In this document: positions 54,311 to 64,000 of the stretch, one piece after another | How the letters are laid out: each line of letters opens with the position of its first letter | Position numbering within the stretch: the stretch's first letter is position 1 | NCBI GenBank assembly: GCA_014607495.2 | Contig: CP053148.1 | Location: 7,254,001-7,318,000, forward strand | Length of the DNA: 64,000 nt | Origin: Carposina sasakii | Lineage: Eukaryota > Arthropoda > Insecta > Lepidoptera > Carposinidae | Direction: 5' to 3' | Translations under genes and position numbers: made by a program | Notes under the pieces: model-generated | What the model was told of the DNA's origin: nothing | The model's database searches: none | Seen by the model: only the letters and a program-made list of their open reading frames with translations

Positions 54311-56206
54311 CCCCTATGGGCCTCTAGACTCTATGTACCTTTATTACGAAGGCTTACTTGACAAGGCATGTGTTTAAACGGAAAGGGCGATTTGATTTGG
54401 TGTAAATTTGCGTTGCTTTTTATCTCGCTTATCTGTGGCGTATATGCTGTGCAAATATCATAGTAGGTAGGACAACTCGACAACTCAATCACCTTCGTCA
54501 CTGCGCAGTTTACACAGTTCGCAACGTGCAAATTAAATCATTTACGTCATGTCAGATTACGGTAAACTGTTTGAGTTAGGAAAACGTTAAAACCCTTCCC
54601 ATCAGCAACAAGAACAAGTAGGTACAACTTGTCTATTGACACACTTATCACTTGTGGCAGAGGCAGACATCGCGAACACCATCATCTCTGAATCCCACTC
54701 TGAGAAGGTATCCAATTCAACTCCATAGACATCATTACTTTGTGATGTGGCTATGGTTGTCTGTGGCCTATACCGCTTATACTATAAGTATAGTGATTTC
54801 TTAATAAAAGTAGTGAGATAAGGTAGACTTAAAGCGAGGAACAGTAAAATACAATGCATAACAACGAACCATATTATTGAAGCTCAAAAGATATCCAAGT
54901 CTAAAATGTTGAAATTGCTTAAAGATTTATTCTAAATACGGAAGAGTTACGAGAAATGGAGTGCGACGGAGCACAGATAGAACATTGTGCGCTGATCACG
55001 CGATGCCGGAATGCGAAGAAAGTCCGTGTTTCTACTCTATATGCATCTGTAGTCAAAGCCAATTCAAGACCGATGATGGGGACATTGACAGCCAGTTGAT
55101 ACCGTTTCTCAAATATATCACATTGTTGCTAAAATATACATGGTTAAATTCAGTATGTACGTTTACCGAAATATGCTAAATGCCGTCGTGAAGTCGAGTA
55201 CCGATACCGACACTAACGGGTATATTAGCTTATGTTATCGTCAAAGGAATGTCATGGATAGAAAATTGAGCTTCTTTGTAGAACTAGCAGTTGTTTTATT
55301 TTGTGATTGTCTCTTTTATCTCAAACATAAAGTTTTGGCGGAACCACTTCGGTGTTAGATAAGTGGTTAGGACTCCCACATCAAACCCACTCAGAATGTT
55401 CAGAACCTTATTCCATCGTATTTATTTAGGCAAATAAACCATACACATCAATTTCCGGTTCCAATAGTTCAATGCAACTAATTTTGCCCCTATTTTAAGT
55501 GTGTTAAAAAGGCGACATTGAATTAATTATAATAGATAATGCTTTAGGTAACGGCAAGAGGTGTGGCCATGTAGCACTCGATTGCTGCAGCTCAGCGCGA
55601 CACTACCGCTCATTTAGTCGCTTCTGCCTGAGTGGCAGCGACGTATTGCGTTTCAAGTTCAAAACCAACGCTCGCGATCATGACATTTCTTATGCCGCTA
55701 TTCGGAATACAACGGATACACCAGACTCATTTGATTTCAGTCGAGCATGTAACGGATGTTAACTTCTCATTTTGCTCTCTCCCTATCAAATACTTTATAA
55801 AATTGAGAAATGAAAGTAAGTTACTCATGCATTGTCGTATTTTACTTTAAAAGTAAAAACTCGCTAAAACTGCAAAACGATGCGATTGATTTTGATTAAC
55901 GTTTTGGGCATTTGAGTTACATTGACATTATATGATCAAAATGGACCCAGAGATGCACGAGTTGACGAAATCGCGCGCAGTCGGCTTGCTATTAGGATAT
56001 CTCGGCATAGCGTCGGTTAATATGGTTATGATTATTATTATGCAGTATCGCACGTCGTCACAGTTGATAGAACTGACAAACAGAGGAAGTGACGTCACCG
56101 GTCGTATTTGCTGCCAACATACGAATCTAATCTTGGCTGATGTTAACTTTGCCACAATCAATTTATTTGGTATGTAGAATATCTTTTAAAACAAACTTTT
56201 CCATTA
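54311..56206. other. No gene recognised
   Basis: AT-rich, no shared repeats. Short open stretches (72-81 codons) near 54,961, 55,140, 55,632 and 55,932 have no recognisable features. The one near 55,932 encodes a hydrophobic segment, VGLLLGYLGIASVNMVMIII, but lacks a family. Confidence 0.35.
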
Positions 56207-56262
56207 ATGAGGGTCAGTGGAGGGTGTAGGGCCCGGTGGTGGGCGCACCCATAGTGAATTTT
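56207..56262 (+). repeat. End fragment of fold-back family C
   Basis: GGAGGGTGTAGGGCCCGGTG then GCGCACCCATAGTGAA matches the right terminus of 27,883-28,404 exactly over its outermost bases, supporting that terminus as the element end. Confidence 0.8.
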
Positions 56263-56654
56263 CCATGAAATAAAAAGGCAGGCAGAACTAAGAAAATTCT
56301 AAAAACCATTGACTTTTAAGTATGATGGACGATAGATTTAACCCTGGCAATCACCTCAATGCCTGGTAATACTTTAATACGTGACTCGCAATCATATCGA
56401 TTTCATTAGGCGTATTTGCATGCCATCATTGTTACATTTAAGTATACCATATTCGCCTTCCTTTTATGAAAATGCGTCTGGCATTGAGAATATTAAATGA
56501 CATACCTGGTATCGATCCCTTGGGAGTTTGGATATCATTGTTACCATTGCATTTTGCAAGTCGATGCTATAAATAAGTCTTTAGACTAACAAGAGAGATG
56601 TTAGTTAAATAATAAATTGTCTGGCAGTAAGGTCTCAAAAAAGTGCTAAGTTAG

Positions 56655-56695
56655 CCACGCGACGCGTCGCGTGGAACGTCGCGACGCGACGTTCC
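56655..56695. repeat. Two overlapping CpG-rich palindromes
   Basis: CCACGCGACGCGTCGCGTGG (56,655-56,674) is a perfect 20-bp palindrome. A second palindrome with arms GGAACGTCGCG and CGCGACGTTCC around a central A occupies 56,673-56,695, sharing two bases with the first. The surrounding DNA is much less CpG-rich. Confidence 0.85.
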
Positions 56696-56719
56696 GTTAC
56701 ACGAAGTAGAGCGTCGCCG

Positions 56720-58889
56720 CACGCTAATTAACATTAACATTGCAAACGTAACCACGAACGCGCTTCAAGTCCAATGTCTAAACGGATATTAATGGGGCCT
56801 CCATACGACACTTTCACGAATAAGCCGGTAACACGCAGAGTCTAGACTTAATTCGTTGACACGACCTCTACAGACGGCTCCTAGACGTTCCGGTGTTATT
56901 TCCGGTCTTGGAACCTCCTTTTTTATTTGTCCCTCTTCAGTATACATATATTTACTTGGGACATTCATGCTGTCTGCCTCTGGATTGAATGTTTTTTTTT
57001 GCGTTGACGGTTTCCCTTATTCGATGTCTTATATGTACTTACATAGTTTCCGTTGATCCCATTGTTTAAATTTCGATGTAATTATTTGTTACCTATATTT
57101 TTTCATTTTGGAAATATTAATGCACTATGATTACCTAGTGGAACCTTAAGCTTCCGAAAAAAAAATGTAACCTATGTTTGAATATTTTTTTAATTACTTT
57201 TAATGGCAATCAGTATGTTATATGAATAGGATGTAGAATTACGCTGACCGACATCCTACATTGTACTTATTAGTTTTAACATCAACTTCCTTTTTAAATG
57301 AATTGTTATTCTTTTTACCTACCAGTAGGCACTTTGCGGTTTTTATTTAAATTATTTTATCTATAAATATAGACATGATATCACCGACTATGTCATCCAA
57401 GTTTCTAATATTTTCAGTTAGATTTTGTAAACAAGTATTCCTTGAACATATAATAATAATCTTAAAGTCAACGGAAAGAATAGCATTTTTGGCGGGATAG
57501 TTTGGTGGGCCTTTTGTCAGCCACCAAGACGCAGGTAGTCGTCTGCTATTCAGGATTCACACCCCTCTGCTCGGTGGCTACAAAAAACGGGTCATGGATT
57601 GTGCAATGTTCACATTTTTTCGCTTTCGACAGTTAGGTGAAACCGTTATAACTTTGGCTTGTTTTGTCTTGAACAGTTCGGAAGATGCAACCAACTTTCA
57701 TATTGGGTAATAGTCTTTTATATGGGGTTGTTTTTTGAAAAATCTTAATGCGAAGGGTGCATGGACGATTCCTGTTTAGTGGGGAGGGTGCGTCTGCAGT
57801 GCTTGGGTGCGAGGCATAAAGAAACATGTGGCGCGGTCGACGACCGATCGCCTTTCAAGGACACGAGGAGGCATGCCATGGAAGCGTCGGGTCAGGGAAT
57901 TTAAAGGAATAAAGTATTTTTCTCTACCTGGACTTAGTAAACAAAGCCAAAACTAAGTTAATCAATAACTGTTTATTTGGAAATTAGGACATGAAAGTTA
58001 GGTTAGGTAACTATTTGGATATACAGCATAATACATATATTATAGGAATGTTTACCCCTTTAGGCCGATTTTGAAATACACATGTAATTTGATTGTTAAG
58101 GGATATTTTTGCGTCAGCAAAATTTTTTGTATATGAAGCATAACTTAAAATATATCACTAGTTCATAATGATCTTAGTAATATCAAAACTCACACCACAT
58201 ACCAGAGTTATAACGAGAGTGGATTAAATGATCTCGTAGCTATATGTACTTAAATACTGCATTATTTATTCTAACATCTCTCACTTAAAATTCCTGGGTT
58301 ATAAGTAGATTCTGTTATTGGAGTTTAACCAAATGTATCTTTTACTCAGGTTGTTCGTGGGTACAGGTGATGGCAGAAATGGCGCAATTTACGAGAAAAA
58401 GACCCGTTTTGAAATTTCTAGAAGTCAAAGGTAAGGATATTGATAATAACTCCAATTTCGGTCTGGTCAGCTTGCAGCAATTGGCACGCTCTGAGTCACA
58501 AGCAGATAACAAATTACAATTGTACCTGGCTTCAGTTTTGTGCAATGTGACTAGTGAGTTACGCACTGAGTGAATGTTAAAGAAGTAATTATCTATAATT
58601 AGAAAAATATTTATTTAAAAAAATTCAGAGTACAGCCATATCGTTAAAAGTAGATTTCTTATTGGATTCAAGTAGGTATAGAAATCTACAAGATTACTTA
58701 TGAAATGATGGAAAGCGGAAAGGCCGGATGCGAACCAGACTGCACGTGGCGTTTGGCAAGGAAATGACACAATTTCATTCACTTATTATTATTTTATCAA
58801 AATAATAACCATTTTGAGAATATGTTTTGTTAAAACCGTTTAAAAAAAGTACATAATTTTATCAGTACAATCAATGTAACTTATTTTTA
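56720..58889. other. No gene recognised
   Basis: AT-rich. A 68-codon open stretch at 58,367-58,573 (with KFLEVKGKDIDNNSNFG) has even composition but no known domain or splice context. Confidence 0.35.
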
Positions 58890-59215
58890 TTAACCGACTT
58901 CAAAAAGAGAGGTTATCAATTCGTCTGTATGTCCCATATTCACCACATCAGGATCTGATGATGGGATCTTGGAGAAATTGAGGGCAATCCTCGAATATTG
59001 TAGGCACATGTAGTCTGTTTTTACACTTTTACTGAGCGTTTTAGTCACCTACATATAAAACATAACATATGATGATGGAATCTCTAAGGAATCTAGGGAT
59101 ATCCTCAAATATAATAGGCACGAGTAGTCCGTTTTTAGATTTTTATAGAGAATTTTAATCAGCTACACATATTATAAAGGAAACGAGGGTCTGATGATGG
59201 AGCCGCCGAAAAACA
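58890..59215 (+). repeat. GGATCTGATGATGGGATC repeat array, about three units
   Basis: It opens TTAACCGACTTCAAAAAGAG and holds three diverged units with CTGATGATGGRRYC and TAGGCACRWGTAGTC at about 58,950, 59,070 and 59,190. The family is widespread in Lepidoptera, to my memory. The fragment at 15,895-16,015 is a relative. Confidence 0.6.
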
Positions 59216-59244
59216 TATAGTGTAACTTTTTAGTAACAAAATCC

Positions 59245-59485
59245 CCCTATGGCAGGGGAAGCCTACGTCCAATAGTGGACTGCAATAGGCTTATGAAGAT
59301 GAAGATAATTGTGTTAAGTCGTGTAATTATATGTTGCGTTAAGCCGTGTCCGAAGTAAGATGGTTATAGAGGAAGAGGTAGACATGAGAATAACGAGATG
59401 ACGGATAATAGGGATGACTGAAAGAAGAGTACCTACATATTGCACCGACCCCAAATGATTGGGAACAGGGCGGGAAGAAGGAGTG
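59245..59485 (+). repeat. Two non-LTR 3'-end fragments
   Basis: GGGGAAGCCTACGTCCAATA with GTGGACTGCAATAGGCTTAT (59,253-59,302) and CACCGACCCCAAATGATTGG with GAACAGGGCGGGAAGAAGG (59,442-59,482) are each typical of the 3' ends of common lepidopteran non-LTR elements. Confidence 0.55.
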
Positions 59486-59489
59486 TAAT

Positions 59490-60444
59490 TATATGTTGCT
59501 TATATAGGTATATTGTCAGACGTAAAGTTTCGAAGCCTAGTCATTTCTCTCTTTTGTCATGTGGCCTATTTAATCATTTGCTGGCATATAAATCTGACAA
59601 TATTATGCCTTCTAAACGTCGTACACGGCTCAACGATTTTCCCTTTAGTAAGCTCGAGTTTTGGGAGGAAGTCGGTTTTTCGTTTAAAAAAAAAAATTTT
59701 CTTTCAAATCGCATATCAGTGTTAAATAATAGATACAGTAGTAGGTGTCACTCATCCATCAGCACGAGGTACGGTGCTTCGTTATTTGTTTGTCATTCCG
59801 CAGAGCGTATCAACGTTTGTTTGCTGTAAATTGTAAGCGGAAACTATATTTTAAAAAATATAAGAGATGTCCAGCCTTTTTACATGTGTTTAAACTAAAA
59901 CAATACACAGAAATACTTTTTCTCCTTTACACGCACTTTGGAGCGAAGGTTGTTGCCCCGTTTCATTTTTGCCGACCAAGTTTGGAAAGCTTAGTGTCGA
60001 TGACCAAAGAATGTCAAGATAGTCCGACCTCCGAAATTCTGGACCATAGTGAACAGCTTCGCCAAACACAATTTCTGTTTTTCTGCTACAGCCGACATTT
60101 TGATTTGTAACCGTCACAAAATCCTTTCAGAGAAAGGAATTTTGATTACATGTACGGAACTGCTCAAAAGGACGTCAACGTAGTATGTTACTCGTAGAGC
60201 AATGTACTCTTTGCAAGTGACAGTAAGCCTGGCTCAGACACTGTAATGTTTCTTCTACAAATCTCCTTGTTTTATTTGTCTCTATTCGATAACCAGTTGT
60301 ACATCTTTGCACAAAGAAATACTGTAAAATCTTGAAATATGTAAACTTATTTTTCCTTTGTGTGTAATTTTCTTTGCGTCTCAAATAGGTACAATTTCCT
60401 AGAAGAGAATAATATTATTGTTTCCCTTTCCTTTTTTATATAAA
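59490..60444. other. No gene recognised
   Basis: AT-rich. Frames of 121-129 codons at 59,440-59,829 and 59,745-60,110 overlap in different phases and show no domain. Confidence 0.35.
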
Positions 60445-61882
60445 ACTAGTGAACCGCCCCCGCTGCGATTCTGTACATATACTCTAAAATTAGGAATTCC
60501 CGTTTGTCCCGTTCCCGTGGGAATTTCGGGAAATGTATCCTCAGTGCTTCCTTACACTCCCTACTGAATATACCTGTCATATTTAATGATTATGTTATAA
60601 AATTATTAATAAAGAAATGGAAAAAATTCTTCTTGTGTGAAGTGGTTTGCGTAAAAATTGGGAATTCCCGTTTGTCCCGTTCGCGTGGGAATTTCGAGAA
60701 ATCCGTTATTAGTGCCTCCTCGCACTCCCTAACGAATATACATGCCCTATTTCTGCTTTATATTTATAGCGGTTTTCGTAAAAAATGGAATTCCCATTTG
60801 TCCCATTCAGGTGGAAATTTCGATAAATACGTTCTCAGTGCCTCCTCACACTCCCTACCAAATTTCATCATTATATTGTGTCAAATGGTTTTCGTTAAAA
60901 TTGGGAATTCCCGTTTGTCCAGTTCCCGTGGGAATTACGGGAAATCCGTTCTTTGTGCTCCCTAGCAGTCACTATACTTATTGAATAAGCTTTTGTTCCG
61001 GTACAGTGGAAATATCGATAAAAATTTGGAATTCCTGTCTGCCCCGTTCCCATGGGAATTTTGGGAAATCCGTCCGTACTCTCTTACACCCCCTAACGAA
61101 CATAAACACCAAAAAGTAATTTACTTGTGAAATTTAAAATTTATTTGTATGTGTCCGTTTCTTCGTGGGGTCATGTAGGTATGTTATTTATAATATGAGT
61201 TATATGATTTTGACAAATTTTACACTCGTTTTTGAGGATTTTCCCGCCGTTACCATTCATCATCGTTATCATCAATCATAAATTCAGAAATCATCAGTAC
61301 TAAAAACAATGGCTGTATGGATGCTGTATTCCTCGTGCTCTTTCTTCGGGATAAACCAAACAAAAAAAAAAACAAATTTCATCTGTCATGTTGTGTCATG
61401 TCATCTCTACGTCACAGAATAATAAATTCCCAGAACCCATGATCGTGCACACTTTTGAAGCAACTTTTTAGTATGTAAAATTTTTACAACCTATTTACTG
61501 TATCTAAAAAACTGATAATATTTATCGATTTGGCAACAATCGGCGAGTAAGATGAGCGGAAGATGCGGGATTTTTGACTCGTTTTTGCTTCACTACACGG
61601 AATACATCTGTCATTGATGACTCCTTCTGGGGACTTGTTATTCTATGGTGTATGTCAAACGTATACCTTCATGCGTCAAATGGTATTTTTTTTATTTATT
61701 CCAGCCCAGAGGAAATTATGCGAAACCCTATAGCCTATGTTCATCCGGGTCCAATAAGGATTCTCGCGGTGAAAGAATTTTTGAAATCGGTCCAGTAGTT
61801 TCGGAGCCTATTCGCTGGAAAAAAACAAACATACAAACAAACAAACAATCAAAGTTTACCTCTTTATAATATTAGTATAGAT
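60445..61882 (+). mobile_element. 1.4-kb repeat element with internal tandem units, copy 2
   Basis: Same order as 23,816-25,372: ACTAGTGAACCGCCCCCGCT head, about five diverged 120-bp units with CCCGTTTGTCC and GGGAATTTCGGGAAAT, the diverged retroposon-like section (about 61,113-61,355), the CTTTTGAAGCAACTTTTTAG section and the TCTTTATAATATTAGTATAG tail. A SINE body fragment has been added inside the first units at 60,598-60,636. Confidence 0.7.
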
Positions 61883-61889
61883 AAACTCT

Positions 61890-62760
61890 ATTTTTCTACA
61901 GTTTTACAATCTCTTTGTTACTTGAATTACGATTTTTTTTGCAAGCGGGAATTTTTAATATAAGCTGGCATAACCTTACTAGAAATTATAAAAGCTCAAT
62001 GTTGCAACTGTCGAGCATACATTCTTTATTCGTCAGAACAAGTTACTATACTTGTTTAAATCTTGTACGTCTCAGAGCTGTACAAATCGCTCAGTTTAAA
62101 TTTCGGATATTTAGGTTATTTTATTTTGAAATACTACTATACCTTCTTCACTTGCTCGGTCGCTAATGTTTATGACAAGATTAAATGCCAAAGATTTTCT
62201 AACTCTTTGGGAAATTATACTAAAAATATTAAAGGTAAACTAATTTCTTTGTATATCGTCTGCCTATTTTATACTCACTTAGACGAGTATCCCAATAGAC
62301 ATATCTTCAATGTAATTAGTGAAGTCAATTATGAGTTACACGTGGTTCAATGGTGCACGTGTATCCCAGTTTTCGTAATAAGACAAGGTGAGGTAATGTT
62401 AAAGTAGGTACCTACTTTAGATTTTTTAAATAAGATATTCAATCAACTTACTAATTTAATTAATTGCCTTGATGACAGTTTGAGTAAATGAATTACAAAT
62501 ATAAAAACTGCTTGCCTATCTTCGAAGTAACTGACATTTTGTCATATCATCCTAAAATAGAAAAATAGACTGTAAAGTATTATACATTTCATGATTTGGT
62601 TATAGTTCTTGTTATTAGAAAAAATATTAAATGCAATAATAACGATATAGCAACGACATTTTACACGAAATGTATGAAGAAGTGTCTTATCACCCACCGT
62701 CCATCATAGCGTTCCTACCGCTACTATACATTCTTGTAACGTTCGTAGTAAGTAGTGGCT
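61890..62760. other. No gene recognised
   Basis: AT-rich; frames of 83 and 114 codons overlap between 61,915 and 62,407 without a domain. Confidence 0.35.
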
Positions 62761-62766
62761 ACTAAC

Positions 62767-62837
62767 CTGTAAGTCGATTCCGTGTCATCGGTCCGTCGCC
62801 GTTCTTTCTGCGCCACGTAATCGCCTTGTTGATCCAT
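62767..62837 (-). CDS. Candidate first coding exon of a host gene
   Basis: On the minus strand an ATG at 62,837 in a strong context (AAACATGG) opens 23 codons plus two bases. The product start is charged (MDQQGDYVAQKERRRTDDTE). The exon ends in ACTTACAG at 62,767, followed by the donor-like GTTAGT. The upstream 5' UTR-like sequence is GC-richer than its surroundings. The balance of codons and the donor make this the best host-exon candidate in the window, with the rest of the gene to the left on this strand. I do not recognise the protein. Confidence 0.4.
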
Positions 62838-62839
62838 GT

Positions 62840-64000
62840 TTCCACCTGCCGCCTACTTGAAATGGTTGTCTCACGGCCGCTGGTGAGCGCCGTACTCTTT
62901 TTATACTCTTGGACAGTTGCCAACCTCGTTAGGTAGCACAGCGATGTACTGCATTGTATTCGTGATTCTAATAAACAGAGCAATCTAGTTGGTGCTTTGC
63001 GGCGTCGTACAAAATGTTTCAAATTTCACACGTCTTTTTTATTGCCTTTTGTCAGGAAGGGTCTGTTTTGGAGCTACTGTCTAAACTCATCTAGCCAGAG
63101 CCTGGGCTCTGACTAATCTACTTACACAGTTTATTACTATGTATATTCATACAACTGAATAGCCTGTAATAATAAATATAAAATGCTATAAGCAACATAA
63201 CTACATACTTATTTATATTTTCATCCTGTGAAAATGTTCCTTTTCAAATTATTTCAAATTAATTCTGAAATCTGAAGTTCTTAAGTCTAGGTCAAACCTA
63301 TCACCAAGCCCATAACTAAATTCCTGGGGCCGGGTCGGTCAAAACGATTATACGGCAGAACAGTTAACATTACCTACGCAATTTCAATGCTCCGTCAATT
63401 GTGATCCTACCGATTTCATACAGCTAGCCTAATTGAATTGGGTCCATTCGCTCAATGCGTGTTACGTTCCGCGTCACATTTTGTCTACTAGAACATTGAA
63501 CGCGATGATGGTTGGTAATTATAACGTTGATAGGTACTGAAGCTGATAACGATACGAAAAATTTCTGTATAAAAGAATAAGAAGTAAATTACGTCTACGA
63601 AAACATTATCTGTATAGCATCAAGCACCATCTGCTAAGTAAAGGTCTACCTAACCTAACCTCATCCACTGATTTCCAGTAGTTTTTCTGGAAATTTCTTT
63701 AGCTGACAATAAGACATGTACGGAATTGTCTGTTTTAGCCGCTGCTGCGTTTAATATGCTTTCACTTTATCTTTGTCTTTAACTCTTAAGGTATAATTCC
63801 TCTCAATTCTAATATAATAATCTCGCACTGAGGCCTCGTCCCTATCATTCCCTAATATTCTCACTGATTCGGCCGATGGAGTGCTAGAATTGCTCGAGGT
63901 ACCTGAATTGATTGCAAAGCTTTGTAGTGGTTCTACACTATTAACTACACAGATCCTGTGGTAATTCACGTTATTACTAGTCCATTGATTGCTTTTCCTT
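62840..64000. other. No gene recognised
   Basis: A 72-codon open stretch on the minus strand at 63,751-63,969 (RDEASVRDYYIRIERNYTLR) begins at GTG and runs close to the window edge. It could be an exon, but no splice sites were fixed. Confidence 0.35.

Overview
The window is AT-rich nuclear DNA from an insect, most likely a moth or butterfly (Lepidoptera). The evidence is the repeat content: many copies of families that start ACTAGTGGACGCCCGCGACT and end in TATAATATTAGTATAGAT-like tails, CAGGGTGTAACA and CAGGGTGTAAAA miniature elements, a tRNA-headed SINE, and non-LTR 3' ends of the type GGACTGCAATAGGCT. No complete host gene is recognisable. This is a repeat-dense intergenic or intronic region, and its only long coding regions belong to mobile elements.

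Positions 1-11,074 are a nested stack. An I-clade-like non-LTR retrotransposon (endonuclease C-terminus, reverse transcriptase, RNase H; 5' end outside the window) runs from 1 to its poly(A) at about 10,641. Three copies of a roughly 400-bp poly(A) retroposon sit one inside another in its coding region at 547-1,824. A young Ty3/gypsy-type LTR retrotransposon (4,613-10,482, 4-bp duplication GTAT) sits just after its stop codon. The LTR element encodes one 1,408-residue Gag-Pol with all expected catalytic motifs. Its 3' part holds an 800-bp intron-like segment filled with a 36-bp double-hairpin minisatellite, followed by an in-frame acidic tail exon that stops inside the 3' LTR. A fourth retroposon copy follows at 10,668-11,074.

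Positions 11-36 kb hold mostly non-autonomous DNA elements: a TTA-flanked Harbinger-like MITE, several long fold-back elements, two TA-flanked palindromic families, a hAT-like element rich in GTAACG motifs, a 129-bp in-frame tandem repeat, and old non-LTR or RTE-like fragments. A small antisense ORF at 34.4-34.6 kb with a C-terminal membrane segment is unassigned.

Positions 36,122-38,551 are a complete-looking cut-and-paste transposon with 31-bp inverted repeats, a 4-bp duplication ATTT and an intact 595-codon transposase-like gene with D, D and E/D motifs. It best fits a Sola-like element.

From 38.6 to 64 kb there are more repeats (a tRNA-derived SINE in tandem, a Mutator-like transposase remnant, a GC-rich double-hairpin family in two opposed copies, and a second copy of the 1.4-kb tandem-repeat element seen at 23.8 kb). 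Long unassigned stretches lie between them. GC-rich, CpG-rich islands at 30.7-31.0, 51.5-51.6, 52.6-53.5 and 53.95-54.3 kb, and a candidate first coding exon on the minus strand at 62,767-62,837, are the best hints of host genes.
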